Source of the DNA: Victivallaceae bacterium | GTDB lineage: Bacteria > Chlamydiota > Chlamydiia > Chlamydiales > Chlamydiaceae | NCBI GenBank assembly: GCA_036659455.1 | Contig: JAVXCN010000002.1 | Location: 62,001 to 126,000 of the forward strand | DNA: 64,000 nucleotides | Reading direction: 5' to 3' | Shown: positions 46,501 to 53,881 of the stretch, piece after piece | Layout of the letters: each line of letters starts with the position of its first letter | Position numbering within the stretch: the stretch's first letter is position 1 | Position numbers and translations under genes: made by a program | Notes under the pieces: generated by a model | Databases searched by the model: none | Told to the model about the DNA's origin: nothing | The model's input: the letters and a program-made list of their open reading frames with translations, nothing else

Positions 46501-46670
46501 GAGCTTTAGGTGCTACTTCGATAGAAAAGTCTTCTACGGATATTAATAAAAGAGGGATCCAGCCGAGATGGATGAAAAATAAATCGGCTTCCAATGAAAT
46601 TGTCGTCAAACGAGTTACGGAAGGTCCGTTCGTTTGCAGTCTGGAAGAAGCTTGTGAATCCTGCCAATAG
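43530..46670 (+). CDS. nrdA: Ribonucleoside-diphosphate reductase, large subunit (class Ic)
   Basis: Reduces ribonucleotides to deoxyribonucleotides. The 1046-aa protein has two clear N-terminal ATP-cone domains (about residues 10-95, [20 protein letters not shown]; and 112-205, [21 protein letters not shown]) and a possible degenerate third. The catalytic barrel includes [25 protein letters not shown] with the radical and redox Cys, [13 protein letters not shown] and [18 protein letters not shown]. The tail EEACESCQ holds the redox-relay cysteines. The gene starts 33 bp before... nrdB follows 32 bp after its stop. Length equals chlamydial NrdA. Confidence 0.96.
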   Translation: MLNVEESKCSIVKRNGMFVPFRRDSISRALEAAVRDAKSISSKDELPENLENTVSQVTQNVVKELLSDIAQGDTVTVERVQDIVGYQLHNMGMSDVAQNYLGYNCKHKSMERTSWSLLKIRRRDGSSVRFNPIKISSAIEKAFRATLDLKETNSTEVIETVNDLTHRIIQTIVDSELEKNSIDVETVQDLVEQILMVSGYYDVAKNYILYRQDRAQERKKQDVSLKNDKEIEDYGIMTAFGDTYRISKSDLVTKLSFISKRFPDTVNPELLAEMAFMNCYEGMKESELDAAYIMAARANVEKEPDYGYVAADLLMSVLYREVLGFDIDNLELEIKHKEYFKNYIHEGVAIGRLSPALLDFDLEFLSNALRLDRDKQFSYIGIQTLYDRYFIQNLDKRMETPQILWMRVAMGLSLNEGSEKNIRVIEFYNVMSSFLYMSATPTLFNSGTSHSQLSSCYLSTIEDDLKNIYKVISDNAMLSKWAGGIGNDWTNVRATGSIIKGTNGRSQGVIPFIKVGNDTAIAVNQGGKRKGAMCVYLEIWHLDSEDFMELRKNTGDDRRRTHDINTANWIPDLFFKRLLKNGQWTLFSPNDVPGLHSAYGKEFERLYEFYEKEADEGRITLFKRIEATALWRKMLSMVYETGHPWLTFKDPSNIRSPQDHVGVIHCSNLCTEIMLNTSKEETAVCNLGSINLPAHIQDGVINEALLAQTIRTAVRILDNVIDTNFYPIDEAYTANSRHRAVGLGIMGFQDALYKLNISYAEQAAVEFADQSMEMVSYYAILASSELAAARGTYATYEGSKWSKGLLPLDTLELLRRERGEEHIDIDMSYRKDWEVVRESVKQHGMRNSNVLAIAPTATISNIVGVTQSIEPTYKHLFVKSNLSGDFTIPNTFLIDKLKSIGLWDEEMVDDLKYFDGSLMEIERVPLDVKKLFLTAFEIDPEWIIECGARRQKWIDMAQSLNLYLAQPDGNKLAYMYLLAWQKGLKSTYYLRALGATSIEKSSTDINKRGIQPRWMKNKSASNEIVVKRVTEGPFVCSLEEACESCQ

Positions 46671-46702
46671 TTAATCATGATATTTATAAGGAGAGTGAGA
46701 AG

Positions 46703-47746
46703 ATGAGTAACGGAGTAATAATCGAAGGTAAAAGTAAAAGAGTATGTGTTACGGAAAAACGTTTGATCAATTGCAACACGGTAGATGTCAATCAGCTTGT
46801 GCCGATTAGATATAAATGGGCTTGGGAACATTATACCAATGGATGTGCTAATAACTGGTTGCCTACGGAAGTATCTATGGCGAAAGACATTGAGGTATGG
46901 AAATCCAACAATATTTCCGAAGATGAAAGACGTGTTATTTTATTGAATTTAGGTTTTTTCAGTACGGCTGAAAGTTTAGTCGGAAACAATATTGTCTTGG
47001 CTATTTTCAAACACGTAACGAATCCTGAAGCGAGACAGTATTTATTGAGACAAGCTTTTGAGGAAGCCGTTCATACTCACACTTTCTTGTATATTTGCGA
47101 GTCCTTAGGATTGGATGAGGGAGAAGTTTTTAATGCTTACAATGAAAAGGTGAGTATCAAAGCTAAAGACGATTTTCAAATGAAATTGACTGAAGACGTA
47201 TTAAAATCCGATTTTTCTACCGATTCCGTGGAAAATATACGTAAGTTCATTAAAAATTTAGTCGGCTATTACGTGATTATGGAAGGCATTTTTTTCTATA
47301 GTGGTTTTGTTATGATTTTATCATTCCATCGTCAAAATAAAATGACAGGAATAGGAGAGCAATATCAGTATATTTTGCGAGATGAAACTATTCATTTGAA
47401 TTTCGGAATTGATCTTATTAATGGGATTAAGGAAGAAAATCCGGACGTTTGGTCCCAGGAATTACAGGATGAAATCGTTGAACTCGTTAGAGAAGCCGTT
47501 AAGTTGGAAATTGCCTATGCTGAAGATTGCTTGCCCCGAGGAATCTTGGGACTTAAGTCATCGATGTTCATCGATTATGTTCAACATATCTCAGATCGTC
47601 GTTTAGAGAGGATCGGATTGAACCCCATCTATGGATCCAGAAATCCTTTCCCTTGGATGAGCGAGACCATCGATCTCAATAAGGAAAAGAACTTTTTTGA
47701 AACCAGAGTTACCGAGTATCAGACTGCCGGAAGTTTGAATTGGTAA
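46703..47746 (+). CDS. nrdB: Ribonucleoside-diphosphate reductase, R2c small subunit (Mn/Fe)
   Basis: Metal-cofactor subunit partnered with NrdA. The 347-aa protein keeps the ferritin-like ligands E90, E121 and H124 ([10 protein letters not shown]), plus [10 protein letters not shown]. The residue that is a radical-bearing Tyr in class Ia enzymes is Phe here (F128), exactly one residue off from Phe127 of C. trachomatis R2. This defines class Ic with a Mn/Fe cofactor that needs no tyrosyl radical. SD GGAGAG precedes the ATG. Operon with nrdA. Confidence 0.96.
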   Translation: MSNGVIIEGKSKRVCVTEKRLINCNTVDVNQLVPIRYKWAWEHYTNGCANNWLPTEVSMAKDIEVWKSNNISEDERRVILLNLGFFSTAESLVGNNIVLAIFKHVTNPEARQYLLRQAFEEAVHTHTFLYICESLGLDEGEVFNAYNEKVSIKAKDDFQMKLTEDVLKSDFSTDSVENIRKFIKNLVGYYVIMEGIFFYSGFVMILSFHRQNKMTGIGEQYQYILRDETIHLNFGIDLINGIKEENPDVWSQELQDEIVELVREAVKLEIAYAEDCLPRGILGLKSSMFIDYVQHISDRRLERIGLNPIYGSRNPFPWMSETIDLNKEKNFFETRVTEYQTAGSLNW

Positions 47747-47809
47747 TCTTTTTAGGCTATTGTTTTTTAGGGTTTTTCGGAATACACTCGTTCTTAATTA
47801 TCTTGGGTA

Positions 47810-48490
47810 ATGATGAGACCTCACAACCTTAAAATGCCTTATCAATGGGATGAAAGAAAACCCCTTCTTTCCAAGGGTCTTTTCTCCGTCCCTAACTTTT
47901 ATTTTGCTCATTCGGAATATCGTTTGCCTGATTTTTCGCATGAGTCTATATTCGGCAACGATAACCCCGTTTATTGTGAAATTTGCTCTGGTAACGGAGA
48001 CTGGGTCATCGCACAAGCCTTGAAAAATCCTGATTGTAATTGGATAGCGGTCGAGAAAAGATTTGATCGTGTAAGGAAGATTTTTTCCAAGTATATGAAC
48101 TGCAAGATAGCAAATCTACTGGTGGTTTACGGTGAAGCAAATACTTTCTTTTCCAATTATCTTATCGATCAATCAATGGAAAAAGTCTTTATCCATTTCC
48201 CTGATCCATGGCCTAAAACAAGACACGCTAAGCACCGATTGATTACAAAAGGTTTTATGCTTGAGGTACGGAGAGTATTAAAAAAGAAAGGAGATTTGAT
48301 AGTGGTAACGGATGACGAACCGTTTTTAAAGCAGTCCATCAGTATAATTAGAGAGACATTAATCTCGGAATCGGAATCGCCCTATTATGTGATCATTGAC
48401 AAAGAAGCTCATGGGATTTCATGGTTCGAGAGCTTATGGAGAGGCAAGGGAAAAGCAATATATCGATCCGTCTTTAGTAATGGGATATAG
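47810..48490 (+). CDS. trmB: tRNA (guanine-N7)-methyltransferase
   Basis: Forms m7G46 in tRNA. The 226-aa protein has the SAM-binding CEICSGNGDWVIAQA, IAVEKRFDRVRKI, and the TrmB catalytic signature VFIHFPDPWPKTRHAKHRL. ATG at 47810 or the adjacent ATG at 47813. Its last ten bases overlap the 3' end of the opposing tRNA-Val gene. Confidence 0.94.
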   Translation: MMRPHNLKMPYQWDERKPLLSKGLFSVPNFYFAHSEYRLPDFSHESIFGNDNPVYCEICSGNGDWVIAQALKNPDCNWIAVEKRFDRVRKIFSKYMNCKIANLLVVYGEANTFFSNYLIDQSMEKVFIHFPDPWPKTRHAKHRLITKGFMLEVRRVLKKKGDLIVVTDDEPFLKQSISIIRETLISESESPYYVIIDKEAHGISWFESLWRGKGKAIYRSVFSNGI

Positions 48491-48554
48491 CTGACTTGAA
48501 CAGCTGACCTCCACGATGTCAACGTGGCGCTCTAACCAACTGAGCTAATACCCC
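48481..48554 (-). tRNA. tRNA-Val (GAC)
   Basis: Read on the reverse strand: acceptor GGGGTAT / ATATCCC with discriminator A, D-arm AGCTCAGTTGGTTAGAGC, anticodon stem CCACG/CGTGG enclosing TTGACAT, hence anticodon GAC, and T-arm with GTTCAAGTC. CCA is not encoded. The 3' end overlaps the trmB stop codon. Confidence 0.94.
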
Positions 48555-48644
48555 TTATCAAGAGTCTCAATGTTAAGGGATTTACCTTTTTTAAGTCAGC
48601 AGAATTATGGTGATTACTTGTTATTTACCGTTTGAGGGAATATT

Positions 48645-49211
48645 ATGAGTCGTTTGTCTTACTTCGGAATAGTTTCATGGGTGCATAACTTTTTATCTTT
48701 GGTGATAGAACCCGGAGATAAGATCATAGATGCTACTTGCGGAAACGGTAAAGATGCTTTATGTATAGCTAAATTGCTTCGGGGACAGGGTCAATTGTCA
48801 TTATATGATATTCAAGAAGCGGCATTGAACAAGAGTAGAAATCTTTTATCGACACATTTAACTCAAGAGGAGATGCATACGATTATATTTCAGCACTGTT
48901 CACATGACGTATTTTTGGAAACGGAAGCTGATTTGGTAATTTACAATCTAGGTTATTTGCCGGGGGGAGATCGATCCTGTACTACAATTGCGGATATAAC
49001 GATTATGAGTTTACGTAATGCTGTGTTTATTCTTAATCCGAATGGGCATATTATAGTAACTTGTTATCCCGGTCATCAAGAAGGTTTATCGGAATTGCAA
49101 GTGGTGCGGGAGTTTGTTGCGGAATTGGATTCAAAGAAGTGGACGGTATTTAATTACCGAATCGTCAATCGGAATAATCCTCCGGAAACTTTTATTATGT
49201 CTCGACATTAG
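48645..49211 (+). CDS. SAM-dependent methyltransferase, YtqB/rRNA methylase type
   Basis: A 188-aa class I methyltransferase. Motif I is IIDATCGNGKDALCIAKLL, motif II LSLYDIQEAAL, and motif IV VIYNLGYLPGGDRSCTTIADITI, the YtqB-family signature with NLGYLPGGD; GHIIVTCYPGHQEG follows. CT830 sits here in Chlamydia. The methylated target is not certain (tRNA wobble uridine methylation is known for YtqB/MnmM relatives). Overlaps murB by 17 bp tail-to-tail. Confidence 0.85.
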   Translation: MSRLSYFGIVSWVHNFLSLVIEPGDKIIDATCGNGKDALCIAKLLRGQGQLSLYDIQEAALNKSRNLLSTHLTQEEMHTIIFQHCSHDVFLETEADLVIYNLGYLPGGDRSCTTIADITIMSLRNAVFILNPNGHIIVTCYPGHQEGLSELQVVREFVAELDSKKWTVFNYRIVNRNNPPETFIMSRH

Positions 49212-50127
49212 GATCGGTTGAAGAAATAATCATCACTTCTTCTTCAAGCATGGTTCCGGTTTTTTCAAGAACGATAGTTTTAATGTATTGAATAAGGTCA
49301 AGCACGTCTTCGGTTCGTGCCTGTCCTTTATTAATAATGAAATTGGCATGTAAAGAAGATACATAGGCATCTCCTTTAGTCAATCCCTTGCATCCGCATT
49401 CATCGATTAATTGACCGGCACTTTTGGAACCGGAAGGATTGCGAAAAATACAGCCTAAAGATTTTTCTCGATACGGTTGGGTTAAGAATCTTTGTTTATT
49501 TAAAGACACGGGTGCGGTTGATTGACAGGTTGTTTCGACCACAGGAGCAACCGAAAAGACGCCGGATAAAATAAAGTAATTTCTATGTTTTTGAAAAAAC
49601 GATTTTCGGTAATCGAATAAAAGTTCATCTTTCGATAACGTTATTTCTTTACCGGATTTATCGAGAAACGTAGCTGAAACCAAAACGGAAGCTACGTTGT
49701 AAGCACCGGTTCCGGCATTCATAAAAATAGCCCCTCCCACGGTTCCCGGAATACCATAAGCAAATTCTAAATTATTAAGATTTTTTGATTCGCAATATTT
49801 ACTTAAGGCAGTAAAAGGATAACCGCTTTCGACGGTTAAAAGATGTTTTTGGGAATCATAAGATATTGTTTTTAATTTATTTAGTAAAATAATGCCTTCA
49901 AAACCCTTATCACTGAATAAACAGTTGGAGCCGTGTCCTAGAATTAAGAAAGGAATATTATATCGGTGTACGAATGAAAGGGCTAACCGGGTGTCTTTGC
50001 GAGAAGAGAGGATGCTCAAGTGTCTGGCAGGACCGCCGATTCCGAATGTAGAAAATCGTTTTAAGGGAACGTTATTGAGGGTTGGAAGAGGAAACTTATG
50101 AATGATTGAAGACAGTGTATGGTTCAT
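49195..50127 (-). CDS. murB: UDP-N-acetylenolpyruvoylglucosamine reductase
   Basis: FAD enzyme forming UDP-MurNAc, needed even for the minimal chlamydial peptidoglycan. The 310-aa protein has FSTFGIGGPARHL, LGHGSNCLFSDKGFEG (FAD), GIPGTVGGAIFMNAGTGAY, DYRKSFFQKH, SLGCIFRNPSG at the catalytic Ser/Cys site (Cys here) and the C-terminal acid EEEVMII. It lies 51 bp downstream of nusB on the same strand. Confidence 0.94.
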   Translation of the reverse strand: MNHTLSSIIHKFPLPTLNNVPLKRFSTFGIGGPARHLSILSSRKDTRLALSFVHRYNIPFLILGHGSNCLFSDKGFEGIILLNKLKTISYDSQKHLLTVESGYPFTALSKYCESKNLNNLEFAYGIPGTVGGAIFMNAGTGAYNVASVLVSATFLDKSGKEITLSKDELLFDYRKSFFQKHRNYFILSGVFSVAPVVETTCQSTAPVSLNKQRFLTQPYREKSLGCIFRNPSGSKSAGQLIDECGCKGLTKGDAYVSSLHANFIINKGQARTEDVLDLIQYIKTIVLEKTGTMLEEEVMIISSTDPNVET

Positions 50128-50178
50128 AAGTTTTCAAAAATTGGGATTCCCGGTTATAAAAGAGGCGTGGTCATGATT

Positions 50179-50637
50179 TTAAGTTTCGTTTTGAGAAGAA
50201 TGTTTTTCGGGATAGAACACGCAATCCAAAACGGCATTTATAAATTTTGAAGCTTCGGAAGTACTGAATTTTTTGACGAGACGAATAGCTTCCGTAATCA
50301 ACAGATTTTTTTGAGAAGGGTCTTCATTTAAAGCCAGAAATTCAAAAATGATTAGACGCATGACATTTTTTTCTAAACGTGTAACTTGTCCGAAAGGACA
50401 ATTTTCGGAAGCGGATATCAAAATCTTGTCCAAACGATCTTTATCATTATAAATGACAAGAGCTTCCGCGTAGGCCGAAGAAACATGTCTTTTGGCAATT
50501 TCAAGTTCGTCTCCTACTAGCTTTATGAGAGAGATGTCGGAATTTCCGGCATCAATCGAATAGAGCATCTGTATGATAATTTCTCGGAGTTTTTTTTTAG
50601 GGAAATCACCTGAAAAACTCGCACGTTTTTTTTTCAT
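50179..50637 (-). CDS. nusB: Transcription antitermination factor NusB
   Basis: NusB with NusE/S10 binds boxA in rRNA leaders. The 152-aa all-helical protein has REIIIQMLYSIDAGNSD, the conserved R-x8-LYxxD start, then RLEKNVMRLIIFEFLAL and LLITEAIRLVKKFSTSEASKFINAVLD, the family C-terminal signature (EAVELAK..S.KFVNGVLD type). Upstream of murB in a probable operon. Confidence 0.92.
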   Translation of the reverse strand: MKKKRASFSGDFPKKKLREIIIQMLYSIDAGNSDISLIKLVGDELEIAKRHVSSAYAEALVIYNDKDRLDKILISASENCPFGQVTRLEKNVMRLIIFEFLALNEDPSQKNLLITEAIRLVKKFSTSEASKFINAVLDCVFYPEKHSSQNET

Positions 50638-50978
50638 AAATTTTCCGAATAGTACTAAGAAAATAGATTACAGAAAGAATTTTTTAGGTGATAGGTAAAG
50701 TTTATTTTAATTTAATATTTGCTTTTTTAAAAATTTAATTTTCAAGAATTAAATTGAATCTAAAAACTCCAAAAAATATATCATTGACATTGACGTTGTG
50801 TATTTGTTTCCTAAATCGATTTTAAGAATCGATTGTTTTCTGCTTTAGAGTATTCACTTGATTTGCAAATGTCGGAACGTATAAGATGCTCTGTTTTGGT
50901 TTGGCCCTAGTGCTATCGGATTTTTTTGCACGAAGAGGTTTATTTTTTTGGATTCAGGACTTGAGAACATAGGTTAGA
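50638..50978. other. 341-bp divergent region nusB / infC with hairpin and promoters
   Basis: Contains TTGACATTGACG (50784-50795), a perfect hairpin AATCGATT-TTAAG-AATCGATT (50814-50834), and a good promoter TTGATT (50858-50863)-16 bp-TATAAG (50880-50885) that would give an infC leader of roughly 85 nt. The hairpin lies upstream of that start site, so it may be an operator or belong to a transcript from the first -35. Confidence 0.45.
50858..50885 (+). promoter_or_regulatory. Candidate promoter of the infC-rpmI-rplT-pheS operon
   Basis: TTGATT, 16-bp spacer, TATAAG; about 95 bp before the infC ATG. Best match in the region. Confidence 0.4.
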
Positions 50979-51542
50979 ATGGCTGGCGTCGGTTTAAGAA
51001 CGAACAAGCAAATTAGAGCACAAAAAGTTCGTTTGATTAATGCAGATGGAGAACAGGTTGGGGTTGTCGGTATCAGGGAGGCTACTGATATTGCCAAGGA
51101 AGCCGGTTTGGATTTGGTTGAGATAGCACCTAATGTAGAACCGCCTGTTTGTAAGATTATGGATTACGGAAAGTATCGTTACGATGCTACTAAGAGAGAA
51201 AAGGATAATAAGAAAGCTCAACATCAAATTAGGGTTAAGGAAGTTAAATTGAAACCCAATATTGATGAGCATGATTTTTTGACTAAACTCAAACAGGCCA
51301 AACATTTTTTGGAAAAAGGAAATAAAGTAAAAATCACTTGTACATTCCGTGGGAGGGAAATGGCTTATCCCGAGCACGGTCATAAAGTCGTATCACGTAT
51401 GAGTGAATCCTTGGAGGATTTAGGTTCTGTTGAGGCGGAACCCAAGTTACTGGGACGCTCCTTAATTTGTATTTTGGCCCCAGGAATTATTAAAATTAAA
51501 AAAAAGCAGGAAAAGTCTGATGCCAAAAATGAAGAGCAATAA
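50979..51542 (+). CDS. infC: Translation initiation factor IF-3
   Basis: IF-3 enforces start-codon and initiator-tRNA choice on the 30S subunit. The 187-aa protein has the N-domain signature [52 protein letters not shown], broken only by normal variation, and the C-domain [22 protein letters not shown]...[12 protein letters not shown]. The start here is an ordinary ATG, not the AUU of many infC genes. It overlaps rpmI by 23 bp. Confidence 0.96.
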   Translation: MAGVGLRTNKQIRAQKVRLINADGEQVGVVGIREATDIAKEAGLDLVEIAPNVEPPVCKIMDYGKYRYDATKREKDNKKAQHQIRVKEVKLKPNIDEHDFLTKLKQAKHFLEKGNKVKITCTFRGREMAYPEHGHKVVSRMSESLEDLGSVEAEPKLLGRSLICILAPGIIKIKKKQEKSDAKNEEQ

Positions 51543-51714
51543 GGCTGCTAGATCCCGTTTTGCGTTAACCGGTAGTGGGCAGCTTAAGAGGTCTTGTCAA
51601 GGAAAAAGGCATAAACTCACTAAGAAGAGCTCTTTGACTAAGAGAAGATTATCGGGAAGTCCGATCATGGATGATTCTCAGGTCAAAATGTATAAACGTA
51701 TGATGATGGTATAG
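51520..51714 (+). CDS. rpmI: Ribosomal protein bL35
   Basis: A 64-aa very basic protein: [20 protein letters not shown], then [17 protein letters not shown], ending MYKRMMMV. All family landmarks are present. The ATG lies inside the 3' end of infC (23-bp overlap), implying translational coupling. Confidence 0.96.
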   Translation: MPKMKSNKAARSRFALTGSGQLKRSCQGKRHKLTKKSSLTKRRLSGSPIMDDSQVKMYKRMMMV

Positions 51715-51730
51715 TCGGGAGTTTATTTTT

Positions 51731-52102
51731 ATGGTTAGAGCTACGGGTGCGGTTGCTTCGCGCGGTCGTCGTAAAAGAATATTGAAACAAGCTAAAGGTT
51801 TTTGGGGAGACAGAAAAGGGCACATCCGACAGACTACGTCTGCAGTCAGACGTGCTATGGCCTTTAACTATGCACATAGAAAAGCAAGAAAAGGTGATTT
51901 TCGTAAACTTTGGATTATGCGCTTGGGAATAGCATCTAAAATACACGGTTTGTCTTATAGTCGTTTCATGAGCGGTCTTAAATTGATTGGTTCGGAACTG
52001 AATCGAAAGATGCTATCGGAGATGGCTATTCATTCTCCCGAAAGTTTTTCCGTTCTTGCCGAACAAGTTAAACAAGGCTTGCAAGAGGCGTTAGTGGCTT
52101 AG
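51731..52102 (+). CDS. rplT: Ribosomal protein bL20
   Basis: A 123-aa basic 23S-binding assembly protein that represses its own operon in many bacteria. It begins MVRATGAVASRGRRKRILKQAKGFWG and has RRAMAFNYAHRKARKGDFRKLWIMR. The long N-terminal helix and globular C-terminus are intact. 16 bp after rpmI. Confidence 0.97.
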   Translation: MVRATGAVASRGRRKRILKQAKGFWGDRKGHIRQTTSAVRRAMAFNYAHRKARKGDFRKLWIMRLGIASKIHGLSYSRFMSGLKLIGSELNRKMLSEMAIHSPESFSVLAEQVKQGLQEALVA

Positions 52103-52111
52103 GAAAAGTTA

Positions 52112-53140
52112 ATGGATTGTGATAAGGAACTTCAGCGTGCCAAACGGGATTTCTTGAACGAATTTCCATTGGTGAAATCTATTGAAGATCTGGAGCTCAT
52201 CAAAATTAAGTATCTTGGGAGAAAGGGTTTTTTTAAAAAAATTTCTGAAATTTTAAGAAACCTTCCTCTTAACGAGAGGCCTTCTTTCGGTAAATCCGTT
52301 AATGATTTTAAGCAATTCATTGAGAGTGAACTTGCCAATAAGAACAGTCAATTGATTCTAGGTGGAGAGAGTCTTAAACTCGAATCCGAAAAAGTGGATA
52401 TTTCCTTGCCTGGAACTTCTGTTTTTAAAGGAAAGGGTCATATCTTGAAAAACGTTCTCGAAGAAATTACCGATTTGTTCGTACGGAAGGGTTTTCTCGT
52501 AAAAGAAGGGCCTAATATTGAAACGGAAGATAATAATTTTTCTTTATTGAATTTTCCTCCCGATCACCCCGCCAGACTTATGCATGACACGTTCTATGTC
52601 AAAGAGAACTATTTGCTGAGAACGCATACTTCGAACGTTCAAGTAAGGTCAATGAAAGAATCCGAATTGCCTTTAAGTATAGTAGCGCCGGGATTGTGTT
52701 TTCGTAATGAGGATATATCGGCTCGCTCTCACGTAGCATTTCATCAAGTGGAAGTATTCCATATTGATAGAGATGTCGGTTTATCTCGTTTGACTAATCT
52801 TTTGGAAGGTTTTTTTAGAAGATTTTTCGGTGATTCCCGAATCAATTTAAGGTTTCGGCATAGCTATTTTCCTTTTGTGGAGCCGGGAATAGAAGTGGAC
52901 ATCGAATGTATTAAATGTCGAGCTCAAGGTTGTTCTTTGTGTAAAGAGACCGGTTGGTTGGAAGTTGCGGGAGCTGGCATGATTCATCCGAAAGTGTTGA
53001 AAAACGGGGGCATCGATTCAGAAATTTATTCTGGATACGCCATCGGTATGGGAGTAGAAAGATTGGCTATGTTGAGACACGAAATATCGGATATTCGTTT
53101 GTTTTTTGAAAACGATATTAGATTTCTTGATCAATTTTAA
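52112..53140 (+). CDS. pheS: Phenylalanyl-tRNA synthetase alpha subunit
   Basis: Class II catalytic subunit, 342 aa. The N-terminal coiled-coil (residues ~1-85, KIKYLGRKGFFKKI) is followed by motif 2 in the FRNEDISARSHVAFHQVEVF segment, substrate-binding SYFPFVEPGIEVDI, and motif 3 GYAIGMGVERLAMLRHEISDIRLFFENDIRFL. pheT is not in the window, as in Chlamydia where it is unlinked. Last gene of the infC operon. Confidence 0.96.
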   Translation: MDCDKELQRAKRDFLNEFPLVKSIEDLELIKIKYLGRKGFFKKISEILRNLPLNERPSFGKSVNDFKQFIESELANKNSQLILGGESLKLESEKVDISLPGTSVFKGKGHILKNVLEEITDLFVRKGFLVKEGPNIETEDNNFSLLNFPPDHPARLMHDTFYVKENYLLRTHTSNVQVRSMKESELPLSIVAPGLCFRNEDISARSHVAFHQVEVFHIDRDVGLSRLTNLLEGFFRRFFGDSRINLRFRHSYFPFVEPGIEVDIECIKCRAQGCSLCKETGWLEVAGAGMIHPKVLKNGGIDSEIYSGYAIGMGVERLAMLRHEISDIRLFFENDIRFLDQF

Positions 53141-53208
53141 TGGAAAAAATTTCTCTATTAAATGTATCTTTCGCTCACCTTTCTGTTTAAGAGGTAATTA
53201 TAGATAGT

Positions 53209-53295
53209 GGAAGAGTGGCAGAGCGGTTTAATGCACCTGTCTTGAAAACAGGAGTTGGTTTACGTCAACCGGGGGTTCGAATCCCTCCTCTTCCG
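53209..53295 (+). tRNA. tRNA-Ser (UGA)
   Basis: 87-nt class II tRNA. Acceptor GGAAGAG/CTCTTCC with discriminator G, anticodon stem CCTGT/ACAGG enclosing CTTGAAA (anticodon TGA), long variable arm around GAGTTGGTTTACGTCAACC, and T-arm GGGTTCGAATCCC. No encoded CCA. Confidence 0.95.
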
Positions 53296-53324
53296 AATTT
53301 GTCTTTTCGGACTTTTATTTTTTC

Positions 53325-53747
53325 ATGGATAGATTAGATAAGACTACCAGAAGTCGTGTTATGTCTGCGATTGGACATAAGGATACGACCCCTGAAGTAT
53401 CTGTTAGAAAGTCTTTGTTTCATTTAGGACTTCGTTATCGTTTGCACGATAAAACATTGCCCGGAAAACCTGATCTTGTTTTTCCGAAATATAAATCCGT
53501 TATATTTATTCACGGTTGCTTCTGGCATTCTCATGATTGTAAATATGGTCGTTTACCCTCGTCAAATACTGATTTTTGGGAACAAAAGTTAAAAAGGAAT
53601 GTTGAACGAGATCATGTTAATATTCGATTGTTATCCCTTTTAGGTTGGAGAGTTAAGATTATTTGGACCTGTTCTTTAAAAAATAAAAAAACTCCTGTTT
53701 CTTCTTTATTCGTTAATGAAATTGTACTTTGGTTAAAAAAAACTTAA
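53325..53747 (+). CDS. vsr: Very short patch repair endonuclease Vsr
   Basis: Nicks DNA at T:G mismatches arising from deamination of 5-methylcytosine. The 140-aa protein begins MDRLDKTTRSRVMSAI and keeps the family core PGKPDLVFPKYKSVIFIHGC: D50 (catalytic, E. coli D51), H63, H68 and H70, with zinc cysteines C65, C72 and C116 (IIWTCSL). The Thr beside the first His in E. coli is Ile here. It follows tRNA-Ser by 29 bp. No cytosine methyltransferase (dcm) is nearby and Chlamydia species are not known to me to carry it, so transfer, perhaps at the tRNA, is likely. Confidence 0.92.
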   Translation: MDRLDKTTRSRVMSAIGHKDTTPEVSVRKSLFHLGLRYRLHDKTLPGKPDLVFPKYKSVIFIHGCFWHSHDCKYGRLPSSNTDFWEQKLKRNVERDHVNIRLLSLLGWRVKIIWTCSLKNKKTPVSSLFVNEIVLWLKKT

Positions 53748-53881
53748 TTTTTATTAAAAATATAATTATTTTTTTAATTTATATTTGATTAATTTATTTT
53801 TTAATGTTACTTTAAAATAATTTTACTAATGTTTTTAGTATCTTCGATTTTTAATTCGAATAATGACACGATAGGATTCTT

